Both the position numbers and the translations under genes were made by a program. A model generated the notes under the pieces. That model was not told the origin of the DNA. It ran no database searches and saw only the letters and a program-made list of their open reading frames with translations. From positions 1,054,001 to 1,118,000 of the forward strand of contig CAVQYZ010000002.1 of the NCBI GenBank assembly GCA_963718405.1: a DNA stretch of 64,000 nt, given 5' to 3'. Positions within the stretch are counted from its first letter, which is position 1; every line of letters starts with the position of its first letter. Below are positions 1 through 12,606 of this stretch, piece after piece. The DNA comes from Bog-756 sp963718405 (GTDB taxonomy: Bacteria > Actinomycetota > Acidimicrobiia > Acidimicrobiales > RAAP-2).

Positions 1-512
1 TCGTGGCCTCGGGGGAGAATTCGGCCAAGCCCCACGCCCGGCCGGGCGACCGCCCGATCCGGGCCGGGGATCCGGTGGTGGTGGATTTCGGAGCGGTGTT
101 CGACGGCTACCGGTCCGACATGACCAGGACGTTCTGTATCGGTGGTGCGCCCACCGGCGAGCTGGCCAAGGTGTTCGAGGTGGTGGCGGAGTCGCAACGG
201 GTCGGGGTGCGGGCCGTGGTGCCCGGGGTGACCGCCGGATCGGTGGACCAGGCCTGCCGTGAGGTGATCGCCGAGTCGGGCTGGGCCGAGCGATTCGAGC
301 ACGGGACCGGGCACGGGGTGGGGCTGGACATCCATGAAGGTCCGTCGGTCGGCCCGGGCTCGACTGCTATTCTCGCCCCCGGCACCGTGGTCACTGTGGA
401 ACCTGGGGTGTACCTGCCCGGTACGGGCGGGGTCCGTATCGAGGACACCCTGGTCGTGACGTCGAACGGCAGCCGAGCGCTGACCCAGTTCCCGAAGGAA
501 GTTGTTGTCTGA
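1..512 (+). CDS. pepQ: M24 metallopeptidase (Xaa-Pro aminopeptidase/dipeptidase), C-terminal part
   Basis: The gene enters from the left edge, so only the C-terminal catalytic 'pita-bread' domain is seen. The dinuclear metal ligands of family M24 are all visible: Asp in VVVDFG, Asp in YRSDMTR, His in GTGHGVGLDIHE, Glu in TVEPGVY and Glu in VRIEDT. Enzymes of this type remove N-terminal residues next to proline or cleave Xaa-Pro dipeptides in the cytoplasm. The stop codon overlaps the efp start by one base (TGATG), and pepQ directly before efp is a common bacterial arrangement. The N-terminal creatinase-like domain and the true start lie outside the window, so aminopeptidase P versus prolidase cannot be decided. 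Confidence 0.9.
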   Translation, partial: VASGENSAKPHARPGDRPIRAGDPVVVDFGAVFDGYRSDMTRTFCIGGAPTGELAKVFEVVAESQRVGVRAVVPGVTAGSVDQACREVIAESGWAERFEHGTGHGVGLDIHEGPSVGPGSTAILAPGTVVTVEPGVYLPGTGGVRIEDTLVVTSNGSRALTQFPKEVVV

Positions 513-1072
513 TGGCCGTTTCGACCAATGATCTCCGCAATGGCATGACCCTGGACCTGCCCGAGGGCTTGTTCGCCGTGGTCGAGTTCCAGCACGTCAA
601 GCCGGGCAAGGGCGGCGCCTTCGTACGCACCAAGCTCAAGAACCAGCGCACCGGGGCGGTGATCGAGCGGACCTACCGGGCCGACGAGAAGCTGGAGCAG
701 GCCATCATCGACAAGCGGGAGATGCAGTTCCTGTACCGGGACGGCACCGAGTACGTCTTCATGGACACCACCTCCTACGAGCAGCTCCAGGTCGACACCT
801 CGCTGCTCGGCGACGCCGCCAACTACCTCAAGGAGGGTGACGACGCCGTGCTGCAGTTCTACGGCGCGGAGATCGTAGGGGTCGACCTGCCGGCGTCAGT
901 CGAGCTCACCGTGACCGACACCGAGCCCGGCCTGCAAGGCGACCGGGTGTCGGGGGCCCGCAAGCCGGCCACCCTGGAGACGGGTCTGACCCTGCAGGTG
1001 CCCCTCTTCGTCAATCCCGGTGAGCGGATCAAGGTCGACACCCGCTCAGGCGAGTACCTGACCCGGGCCTGA
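512..1072 (+). CDS. efp: Elongation factor P
   Basis: A 186-residue protein of normal EF-P length with the three OB-like domains. EF-P binds between the P and E sites and relieves ribosomes stalled at polyproline. The domain I loop reads HVKPGKGGAFVRTKLK; Lys33 is at the position of the lysine that is beta-lysylated in E. coli. No epmA or epmB modification genes lie nearby. The C-terminal domain carries the family signature around TGLTLQVPLFVNPGE and ends GEYLTRA. The start is the ATG overlapping the pepQ stop, so the two are translationally coupled. nusB follows after a short gap. Confidence 0.97.
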   Translation: MAVSTNDLRNGMTLDLPEGLFAVVEFQHVKPGKGGAFVRTKLKNQRTGAVIERTYRADEKLEQAIIDKREMQFLYRDGTEYVFMDTTSYEQLQVDTSLLGDAANYLKEGDDAVLQFYGAEIVGVDLPASVELTVTDTEPGLQGDRVSGARKPATLETGLTLQVPLFVNPGERIKVDTRSGEYLTRA

Positions 1073-1146
1073 GCGGCCGGGGCGGGGCTCCGGGACGACA
1101 GGTCCCGGTGTCCCACCGACCGACCACCGACCCGGCTGACCCCACC

Positions 1147-1545
1147 ATGGACCCGTCCTCCCGGCACCAGGCTCGCGAGCGGGCGGTGACCCTGCTGTAC
1201 GAGGCCGAGTTGAAGGGCCGCCGGCCGACGGAAGTGGTTGACGATCTGGCCATGGCCCCGGACCCTTACACCGCTTCGTTGATCGCAACGGTGGAAGCCC
1301 GCGCCAACGAGATCGACCGCCTCATCGCCGAGGCCGCCATCGGGTGGGAGCTCGATCGCATGGCGGTGGTGGACCGGAACGTCCTGCGGCTGGCCGTGGC
1401 CGAGCTCCTCGACTCACCCGATGTCCCGACCCCGGTCATCCTCAACGAGGCCGTCGAGCTGGCCTCGGCCTACTCCACCGACGACTCCGGCCGATTCGTC
1501 AACGGCGTCCTGGCCACCGTGGCCCAACAGGTGCGGGACCAGTAA
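1147..1545 (+). CDS. nusB: Transcription antitermination factor NusB
   Basis: An all-helical RNA-binding protein of about 132 residues that joins NusE (S10) on boxA RNA in rRNA antitermination complexes; two boxA-like sites occur in the rrn operon of this same window. The NusB signatures are visible: the N-terminal RHQARERAVTLLYEAE, the central DRMAVVDRNVLRLAVAELL, and VILNEAVELASAYSTDDSGRFVNGVL. I chose ATG 1147 because homologues begin just before the R-ARERA motif. An upstream in-frame GTG at 1108 would add 13 residues; neither start has a strong ribosome binding site. It sits between efp and pyrR. Confidence 0.93.
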   Translation: MDPSSRHQARERAVTLLYEAELKGRRPTEVVDDLAMAPDPYTASLIATVEARANEIDRLIAEAAIGWELDRMAVVDRNVLRLAVAELLDSPDVPTPVILNEAVELASAYSTDDSGRFVNGVLATVAQQVRDQ

Positions 1546-1592
1546 GCGACCGGAGTCGGCACGGGTCCGTGCCCGTTCCCGATCGTCATGCC

Positions 1593-1647
1593 TATACTCG
1601 GACTCTGACCGTGAAGCGGGTCCTGTGAGGCCCGTACGGACAGGAGG
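1593..1647 (+). promoter_or_regulatory. Promoter -10 and probable PyrR-binding RNA hairpin at the pyrR ribosome binding site
   Basis: A -10-like TATACT lies at 1593-1598, which would start transcription near 1605. At 1619-1632 the sequence GGTCCTGTGAGGCC matches 12 of 14 positions of the PyrR-binding loop consensus as I recall it (ARUCCNGNGAGGYU). GTCC (1620-1623) can pair with GGAC (1638-1641). Alternatively CCTGT (1622-1626) pairs with ACAGG (1640-1644), which runs into the Shine-Dalgarno AGGAGG (1642-1647). No terminator is evident, so PyrR bound with UMP probably blocks translation initiation, as proposed for mycobacteria, rather than causing transcription attenuation. Confidence 0.6.
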
Positions 1648-1653
1648 AAGCCG

Positions 1654-2223
1654 GTGGCCGAACGTGAACGCAGTCATACCCGCCCGCGGGGTGCTGTGTT
1701 CGTTCCCCGGGCCCAGGTCATGTCGGCGGCGGACGTGCACCGGGCCATCACCCGGATGGCCCACGAGATCGCCGAGCGCAACCGGGGGCTCGAGCATGTG
1801 GTGCTCATCGGGCTCCAGACCGGCGGGGTGGGCATAGCGCAACGCCTGGCCGAGACCCTCTCGGAGCTCGAAGGGGCGCACATCCCGGTCGGCACACTGG
1901 ACGTGGCCTTCTACCGCGACGACATCGGGTTGCGCCCGGTGCTACCCGAGGCGGCCACCGACATCAGCTTCGATCTCACCGGTACCACCGTGGTGCTGGT
2001 CGACGATGTGTTGTTCACCGGCCGGACCATCCGGGCTGCTCTCAACGCTCTGGGCGAGTACGGGCGGGCCCAGATCGTCGAGTTGGCCGTGATGGTGGAC
2101 CGGGGCCACCGGGAGCTGCCCATCCGCCCCGACTACGTGGGGAAGAACCTCCCCACCAGCCGGGACGAGATGGTGGACGTGTCCGATGACGGGGTGTCGC
2201 TCGGGGAGCTGGTGAGCCGGTGA
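1654..2223 (+). CDS. pyrR: Bifunctional pyr operon regulator / uracil phosphoribosyltransferase PyrR
   Basis: A 189-residue phosphoribosyltransferase-fold protein. The PRPP-binding loop is VVLVDDVLFTGRTIRAAL, and the PyrR-type N-terminal part contains VLIGLQTGGVGIAQRLAE followed by GTLDVAFYRDDIG. PyrR senses UMP/UTP and PRPP, binds the pyr leader RNA and has weak uracil phosphoribosyltransferase activity. The GTG start is set by the AGGAGG at 1642-1647, which itself lies in the putative PyrR hairpin, so the protein probably represses its own operon. The stop overlaps the pyrB GTG start by four bases (GTGA). Confidence 0.96.
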   Translation: MAERERSHTRPRGAVFVPRAQVMSAADVHRAITRMAHEIAERNRGLEHVVLIGLQTGGVGIAQRLAETLSELEGAHIPVGTLDVAFYRDDIGLRPVLPEAATDISFDLTGTTVVLVDDVLFTGRTIRAALNALGEYGRAQIVELAVMVDRGHRELPIRPDYVGKNLPTSRDEMVDVSDDGVSLGELVSR

Positions 2224-3276
2224 GCCCGTTCCCCACCCACCTGCTCAGCATCGACGACCTGGGCCCGGCCGAGATCACCGACGTCCTCAGGATCACCGAC
2301 TCCTTCGCCGAGGTCGGGCGACGGGCCAATCCCAAGGTGCCCACCCTCCGGGGCCGCACCGTGGCCACCCTGTTCTTCGAGGACTCCACCCGGACCCGGA
2401 TGTCCTTCGAGACCGCGGCCAAACGGATGTCCGCCGACGTGCTGTCGTTTTCGGCCGGGTCGTCGTCGGTGAACAAGGGCGAGTCCCTGCGGGACACCAT
2501 CGAGACGGTGGAGGCCATCGGGATCGACTCGGTGATCATCCGCCACAAGTCCTCCGGCGTCCCGGACCGGGTGACCGAGTGGGTCGATCACTGCGTGGTC
2601 ATCAACGCCGGCGACGGCTGGCACCAGCACCCCACCCAGGCCCTGCTCGACCTCTACACCGTTCGACAGGCCTTCGGCGGGGGCGATGCGGGACTGGCCA
2701 AGTTCCAAGGTCTCCAGGTGGTCATCGTCGGGGACATCCGTCACAGCCGGGTGGCCCGGTCGCAGATCTCGGCGTACGCCGCCATGGGCGCGGAGGTCAC
2801 GCTGGTGGCGCCGTCGACCCTCCTTCCGCCGTCCCTCGAGGGCTGGCCCATCGTGGCGGTGACCACTGACCTCGACGACGTGCTGCCCAAGGCCGACGTG
2901 GTCTCGCTGCTCCGGGTGCAGTCCGAGCGGGGGAGTGGCGAGTTCGTCCCCACCTTGCGTGAGTACACGGCCGGTTACGGCCTCACCTCCCGACGGGCGG
3001 ACATGCTCCAGGCCGGGGCGGTGATCCTCCACCCGGGCCCGATCGTGCGGGGCGTGGAGATCGCCTCCGATGTGGCCGAGCTGCCGGCGTCGCTCATCAC
3101 CGACCAGGTGAGCAACGGGGTGGCCATCAGGATGGCCGTGCTGTTCCTGCTGCTGGGCCAGGGGCCGGCCGAGCTGCTGGGCGGATCGGCCCAAGCATCG
3201 ACCGAGGGTTCAGCCGGGAGAGCAGCCGAAACAGCAGCCGAAGGATCAGCCCACGATTCGACGGGGAGCGCCGAGC

Positions 3277-3284
<8 letters not shown>
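2220..3284 (+). CDS. pyrB: Aspartate carbamoyltransferase catalytic subunit
   Basis: Joins carbamoyl phosphate and aspartate to give N-carbamoylaspartate, the second step of UMP synthesis. The carbamoyl-phosphate signature FFEDSTRTRMSFE is near residue 55, HPTQALLDLY near 140, and the C-terminal VILHPGPIVRGVEI is present. No pyrI regulatory chain is adjacent, so control is probably through PyrR. About 35 residues at the C-terminus, rich in Ala, Gly, Ser and Glu, extend past the catalytic fold; the last bases overlap the pyrC start at 3277. The GTG start overlaps the pyrR stop. Confidence 0.97.
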
Positions 3285-4566
<1,282 letters not shown>

Positions 4567-4587
<21 letters not shown>

Positions 4588-4690
4588 CGGGGAGGCGCAG
4601 TGATGACGGAGGCGTGGCGATGACGGAGGCGCGGCGATGACGGAGGCGCGGCGATGAGCGGGGACGCGGCAATGAGCGGGGACCAACCAT
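4567..4690 (+). repeat. Seven degenerate 17-19 bp tandem repeats bridging pyrC and carA
   Basis: Seven head-to-tail units run from the last codons of pyrC to the carA start codon: 4567-4585, 4586-4604, 4605-4621, 4622-4638, 4639-4655, 4656-4673 and 4674-4690. The consensus is GACGGAGGCGCGGCGAT, and units 4 and 5 are identical. Each unit ends in AT followed by GA, so every junction makes ATGA, an overlapping start and stop, and most units carry a purine-rich GGAGG-like core 8-10 bases before it. It looks like slippage amplification of a translational-coupling signal. Confidence 0.85.
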
Positions 4691-5836
4691 GACCGGCCGG
4701 GGTGGAGCGGCCCAGCACCGGAGCGAGGCCTCGCTGGTGTTGGCCGATGGCGCCGTCTTCGAGGGGGAGGCCATCGGGGCCGAGCCCGAGGACGGGATCG
4801 CCACGGGAGAAGCGGTGTTCAACACGGTGCTCTCCGGCTACCAGGAGGTCATCACCGATCCGTCCTATGCCGGGCAGGTCATTGCCTTCACCTATCCCCA
4901 CATCGGCAACTACGGGGTCAACCCGGGTGACGACGAGGCGGCCCGGCCCCACTGTCGTGGCGTGATCGTGCGCGACCTGTGCGACCGGCCCAGCAACTGG
5001 CGGGCTGCCGGGACGCTCGAGGAGTTCCTCATCCGCCAGTCACTTCCGGGCATCACCGGTATCGACACCCGGAGGCTCACCCGCCACCTGCGCGACCAGG
5101 GGGCCATGCCCTGCGCCTTCGGCACCGCCAACCAGGCCGAGCTGCTGGCTGCGGCGGCGGCCGCCCCGCCCACCGACGGGATCGACCTGGTGTCGGGAGT
5201 GAGCACGTCGGAGCGGTACACCCGCGGCCAGGGTCCCTACCGGGTGGTGGCCTACGACTTCGGGATCAAAGAAGCCATGCTGCGCCAGTTGGGGGAGATG
5301 GCCACGGTCACCGTGGTACCGGCCGCCACCCCGGCCGACGAGGTGTTGGGCCTCGAGCCGGACGGGATCTTCCTGTCCAACGGGCCGGGCGACCCCGCCG
5401 CCCTGCCGGCCATCGTGGGGGAGGTGCGGCGGCTGGCCGAGCAGGGCACGGTCCCGGTGTTCGGGATCTGCCTGGGCCACCAGCTGCTGGCTACCGCCCT
5501 CGGCGCCACCACCTACAAGCTCCCCTTCGGCCACCACGGTGGGAACCATCCGGTGCGCCGGCTGTCGACCGGCCGGGTGGAGATCACCTCGCAGAACCAC
5601 AACTTCGCCGTGCGCGCCGACTCCCTGGCTGCGGCCGAGGTCACCCACGTCAATCTCAACGACGGGGTCATCGAGGGGATCCGCAGCAACCAGGTCCCGG
5701 TGTTCAGCGTGCAGTACCACCCCGAGGCCGGCCCGGGGCCCCACGATGCCCGGTACCTGTTCGCCGAGTTCCGTCAGCTGATGGACGCCACCGGCGCCCG
5801 CTCCGGTGCCCGAGCCCGCTCCGGGGGGATCGGCTG

Positions 5837-5837
<1 letters not shown>
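4689..5837 (+). CDS. carA: Carbamoyl phosphate synthase small subunit (glutaminase)
   Basis: A 382-residue class I glutamine amidotransferase subunit that hydrolyses glutamine and channels ammonia to CarB. The N-terminal CarA domain includes GYQEVITDPSYAGQ; the GATase domain contains FLSNGPGDPAAL, the nucleophile cysteine in FGICLGHQLLATALG, HHGGNHPV, and the His/Glu pair in QYHPEAGPGP. The ATG is the last of the repeated ATGs in the upstream tandem repeat. The stop overlaps the carB start (TGATG). The product is shared with arginine synthesis, whose operon lies downstream in this window. Confidence 0.97.
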
Positions 5838-9149
<3,312 letters not shown>

Positions 9150-9151
<2 letters not shown>

Positions 9152-9240
9152 GCCGGTGACCGGAGAGCCGGTGACAGACCGGAGAGCCGGTGGCGGGAGA
9201 GCCGGTGGCGGGAGAGCCGACTGGAGAGCGGGTGGCCGGG
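9150..9240 (+). repeat. Degenerate GAGCCGGTG tandem repeats at the carB-pyrD junction
   Basis: GAGCCGGTG recurs at 9150, 9165, 9184 and 9199, with a decayed copy at 9214 and GAGCGGGTG near 9226. Spacing is 15-19 bases and most copies are preceded by GGA. Each copy supplies a purine-rich stretch and a GTG; the in-frame GTGs at 9190, 9205 and 9232 are all possible pyrD starts. It resembles the repeat at the pyrC-carA junction in position and size but not in sequence. Confidence 0.75.
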
Positions 9241-10233
9241 CGGCGGGATCGGGCCGCATCCGGGGCCAGGGACCGACTGGGGCGGGCCTGGCGGGCGGTG
9301 ACCGCCGGAGATGTCGACCTCTCGGTGCGGGTCGGGTCGATCGAGCTCGCCAATCCGGTGATGACGGCATCGGGGACCGCCGGCCACTCCGACGAGCTCG
9401 GGGCGTACCTCCCCCTCGATCAACTCGGGGCGGTGGTGGTCAAGTCGCTGTCGATCGATCCGTGGCCCGGCAATCCGGCCCCCCGGGTGCACCAGGTGGG
9501 CGCCGGGATGATCAACAGTGTCGGGCTCCAGGGGCCCGGGCTCGAGGAGTGGGCCCAGCGCGACCTCCCCCGGCTCACCGCCCTCGGTGCCCGGGTGGTG
9601 GTGAGCATCTGGGGCCAGCGGGTGGGGGACTTTGCCAAAGCGGCCGCCGCCGTGGCCGGTATCCCCGGGATCACCGCTGTCGAGGTCAACGTGAGCTGTC
9701 CCAACATCGAGGACCGCCGGAGGATGTTCGCCCACTCGCCGGCCGCCACCGCCGAAGTGATGACGGCCGTGGCCGAGTCATGTCCGGCCCTGCCCCGATG
9801 GGCCAAGCTCAGTCCCACCGTGGCCGATCTGGCCGAGGTGGCCGGGGCGGCCCTGGCCGCCGGGGCCGAGGCCGTGACCCTGATCAACACGGCGCTGGCC
9901 ATGGCCATCGACGTCGAACAGCGCCGACCGGTGTTGGGCTCGGGGCCGTCCGGTGGAGGGCTGTCGGGGCCGGCCATCCACGCCCTGGCGGTCCGGGCCG
10001 TCTTCGACGTGCGGGCCGCCCACCCCGGGGCGGCCATCGTGGGGGTGGGCGGGGTGTTCCGTGGTGAGGACGCTGTCGAGCTGATGATGGCCGGGGCCGA
10101 TGCCGTGCAGGTGGGCTCGGCTACCTTCCGTGACCCCCGGGCACCCCTCCGGGTCCTCCATGAGCTCGAGCGGTGGTGTTCGACCCACGGGGTCCGGCGG
10201 GTGCGGGAGTTGAGCGGTGCGGCCCATGGGTGA
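9190..10233 (+). CDS. pyrD: Dihydroorotate dehydrogenase, class 1B-like catalytic subunit
   Basis: An FMN beta/alpha-barrel enzyme oxidising dihydroorotate to orotate. The catalytic base is the cysteine in EVNVSCPNIED, which marks class 1; class 2 membrane enzymes use serine. Other barrel motifs are ANPVMTASGT, VKSLSIDPWPGNPAPR, INSVGLQGPG and the C-terminal phosphate-binding VGVGGVFRGEDAVELMMAG and VQVGSATFRDP. The first 15-40 residues are low complexity and come from the repeat region, so the start could be GTG 9190, 9205 or 9232. Class 1B enzymes need the iron-sulfur/FAD partner PyrK; none is encoded in this operon. Confidence 0.9.
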   Translation: MAGEPVAGEPTGERVAGRRDRAASGARDRLGRAWRAVTAGDVDLSVRVGSIELANPVMTASGTAGHSDELGAYLPLDQLGAVVVKSLSIDPWPGNPAPRVHQVGAGMINSVGLQGPGLEEWAQRDLPRLTALGARVVVSIWGQRVGDFAKAAAAVAGIPGITAVEVNVSCPNIEDRRRMFAHSPAATAEVMTAVAESCPALPRWAKLSPTVADLAEVAGAALAAGAEAVTLINTALAMAIDVEQRRPVLGSGPSGGGLSGPAIHALAVRAVFDVRAAHPGAAIVGVGGVFRGEDAVELMMAGADAVQVGSATFRDPRAPLRVLHELERWCSTHGVRRVRELSGAAHG

Positions 10234-11167
10234 GACGCAACCGACGGGTGACCCACCGGCGGCCGGGGGGTTCGCCGCCGCGGTGGCCGCCGCGGTGTCG
10301 AGGACCAGTCCGTTGTGTGCCGGAATCGATCCTTCATCGGGCCTGCTGGAGCGGTGGGGCCTCCCGGACTCGGCGGACGGGCTGGCTTCGTTCGGGCTCC
10401 GCTGCGTGGAGGCCTTCGCCGGCGTGGTCCCGGTGGTCAAGCCCCAGGTGGCCTTCTTCGAACGGTGGGGATCGGCGGGCTTAAGCGCCCTGGAGACGGT
10501 GATGGCGGCGGCCCGTGAGGCCGGTCTGCTGGTCATTGCCGACGCCAAGCGGGCCGACATCGGTTCGACCATGGAGGCCTACGCCTCGGCTTGGCTGGAC
10601 CCGGCCAGCCCGTTGGTGGCCGATGCCGTGACCGTGGTGCCCTACCTGGGCATCGGGGCCTTGGCGCCGGCCTTCGACCTGGCCGCGGCCTCGGGCCGGG
10701 GGGTCATCGTGGTGGTCCGCAGTTCCAACCCCGAGGGCCGCTCCCTCCAGGAGGCCGTGCTGTCCGGTCGGTCGGGCGGGGAGACGGGAGTAGCCGCGGA
10801 TGCTGGAGTAGCGGCGGATGCTGGAGTTGCGGCGGGCGGAGTATCAGTGGAGGACAGCCTTCTCCGAGAGATCGCCGACCTCAACCACGGGGGGCTGCCG
10901 GTGCCGGGCACCGTCGGTGCGGTGATCGGGGCCACGTTGGAGCCCTCGCACTTCGAACTGGCCGGACTGGGTGGGGTGATCCTGGCTCCCGGGCTCGGGG
11001 CCCAGGGGGGAACGGCGGCCGGAGCGGCCCGCCTGTTCGCCGGATGCCCGCCGCGCAGTGTTCTGGCCAACGTGTCGCGCACCGTGCTTGCCGCCGGGCC
11101 CGACCAAGGGGCCCTTACTGAGGCGGCCCGGGTGGCCGGCGAGGAGCTCAACGCAGCCTTCGGTTGA
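10217..11167 (+). CDS. pyrF: Orotidine 5'-phosphate decarboxylase
   Basis: Decarboxylates OMP to UMP, the last step of the pathway. It is the long actinobacterial (type 2) form: the catalytic lysine lies in IADAKRADIGSTMEAYA, the N-terminal part has LCAGIDPSSGLL and VKPQVAFFE, and the phosphate-binding end has ILAPGLGAQGG. An insertion encoding GVAADA repeats (three 18-bp units, 10787-10840) interrupts a surface loop. GTG 10217 has GGGAG seven bases upstream; ATG 10226 is an alternative. It overlaps the pyrD 3' end and closes the pyr operon. Confidence 0.95.
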   Translation: MRPMGETQPTGDPPAAGGFAAAVAAAVSRTSPLCAGIDPSSGLLERWGLPDSADGLASFGLRCVEAFAGVVPVVKPQVAFFERWGSAGLSALETVMAAAREAGLLVIADAKRADIGSTMEAYASAWLDPASPLVADAVTVVPYLGIGALAPAFDLAAASGRGVIVVVRSSNPEGRSLQEAVLSGRSGGETGVAADAGVAADAGVAAGGVSVEDSLLREIADLNHGGLPVPGTVGAVIGATLEPSHFELAGLGGVILAPGLGAQGGTAAGAARLFAGCPPRSVLANVSRTVLAAGPDQGALTEAARVAGEELNAAFG

Positions 11168-11200
11168 GCCGGGCCCCTGTGCCCGACCGGGTAGAGGCGG

Positions 11201-11812
11201 TCAGCGATCGGCGGTGGGCAGGTCCTGGGTGAAGATGATGGCGGGCGCCGGAGGTAGGTACTCCGTCGGGATCTCCTCGGGTCGTTGGTAGTAGTCGACG
11301 TCGAAGATGTTGGACACGCCGGGTAGCACCGTTGTGCCGCTGAGACCGGTGTCGCTGGCAGCCAGGAACGCCTGCTTGCCGTCGATTGATCCCGCCGCCA
11401 GATCGTCGTAGGTGGCCTTGGTGATCCGGCCGATCAGGGTGTACTCGGCACCGTCCTGGGTGGCCCCCACCCGGCGCCCGATCATGCGGTGGTGACTCCC
11501 GTCGTCGATGGCGTAGACGGCGGCGTCGCCGGCACCCACGACGGCCCGGATGCGCTCGGGATGTCCGAAGAGGTGAGGCCACTGCTCGTGCCGCCGTTCC
11601 TTCATGGCCCATAGTTGGGCGTGCGGGATGACCCCGTCGGTCTCGTCTTCCTCGAGCGGGGTGGCGTTGGTCGGGGCGGTGACAGGGAACGTGTGGGCCT
11701 CGGTCTCCTTGATGAAGTGGAGTTGGCCGTCCTCCCTCGACTGGATCAGGTCGTCGCTGGCGTCGGTCGTGCCGGGCCCTCCATCGGTTCCGGGCTGGTC
11801 GGCGTCGGTCAC
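11201..11812 (-). CDS. Uncharacterised cytoplasmic protein
   Basis: I do not recognise a family. The 203-residue product has an acidic, low-complexity N-terminus (VTDADQPGTDGG) and then an apparently folded part with DDGSHHRMIGRRVGA, EYTLIGRITKATYDDL and NIFDVDYYQRPEEIPTEYLPP. No signal peptide or membrane segment is visible. The start is the GTG with GAGGAG a short distance upstream; a longer frame to 12043 is not supported by composition. It is convergent with pyrF and divergent from the broken GNAT gene, in the segment that separates pyrF from mihF. Confidence 0.7.
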   Translation of the reverse strand: MTDADQPGTDGGPGTTDASDDLIQSREDGQLHFIKETEAHTFPVTAPTNATPLEEDETDGVIPHAQLWAMKERRHEQWPHLFGHPERIRAVVGAGDAAVYAIDDGSHHRMIGRRVGATQDGAEYTLIGRITKATYDDLAAGSIDGKQAFLAASDTGLSGTTVLPGVSNIFDVDYYQRPEEIPTEYLPPAPAIIFTQDLPTADR

Positions 11813-11938
11813 AGCCGGCTCCTCTCGTCGGGAGAAGGCACCTCGGTGCGCTCTCCGGTGGCATGTACTGGAGCACCCATGGTGCCACGGACGGCCCCGG
11901 GGCTGGCACGCCGGGGTGCCGCGGTGGAGAATCCGCCG

Positions 11939-12573
11939 ATGGCGCCGACCCCGGTGGTGATACGTGCTGCACGGCGGGACGAGCTGGCCGCCCTCTCGAG
12001 AGATCGAGGTGGTCGCCGGCGCACTGTTCGCCGATGTGGGCATGTCCTACGTCTCCGAGGACCCACCCTTGTCCATCGAAGAGCTCGAGCGTTACCGGAG
12101 TCGGGGGATGGCCTGGGTGGCGGCGGAGCCGCTGGCGGAGCGGCTGCCTGGAGCAGCTCTGACCTTGCGGTGGAGCCGCCGGTGGAGCGCTGGTGGAGCA
12201 GCCTGTGGAACAGCTGACAGATCGGCCCGTGGCCTATCTCCTGGTCGATCTGGTCGACGGCAACGCTCATATCGAGCAGGTCTCGGTGCATCCAGGGTGG
12301 GGTCGTCAGGGGATCGGCCGGGCCCTCATCTGCCACCTGGAGGGGTGGGCAGCCGGTCAGGGCCTCACGGCGGTGACGCTCACCACCTTCGCTGACGTCC
12401 CCTGGAACGGTCCTTACTACCGCCGCTGCGGGTTCCGGCCCATGACTGAGGCCGAGCTGGGCCCGGAGTTGGCCGCCCTCCGGGCCACCGAACGAGCCCG
12501 GGGTCTGGACCGGCACCCTCGGCTGGCCATGGTCAAGACCCTGACCGGAAGGCTGCCGCCGTTGGGACCCTGA
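11939..12573 (+). pseudogene. GNAT N-acetyltransferase, broken by two frameshifts
   Basis: Three consecutive frames together spell one GNAT protein. Frame 2 from ATG 11939 gives TPVVIRAARRDELAALS. Frame 3 continues with EIEVVAGALFADVGMSY and YRSRGMAWVAAE. Frame 1 gives DRPVAYLLVDLVDG and the acetyl-CoA loop QVSVHPGWGRQGIGRALI, ending YYRRCGFRPM. The first break is one extra base near TCGAG at 11996-12000. The second lies in a GGAGC/GGTGGAGC-rich stretch at 12121-12215 that also carries a TGA, where repeat expansion seems to have inserted extra sequence. It could be a true pseudogene or contain sequencing errors. Confidence 0.7.
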
Positions 12574-12606
12574 CCTGGGACGAAGCCGCCATCCGGGGCC
12601 CCGGGT

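Noticed and set aside
4979..5836. Open frame upstream of carB giving a 1390-residue protein
   Set aside because: The extra 286 residues are carA read in another frame; the ATG at 5837 overlaps the carA stop and gives the normal CarB N-terminus.
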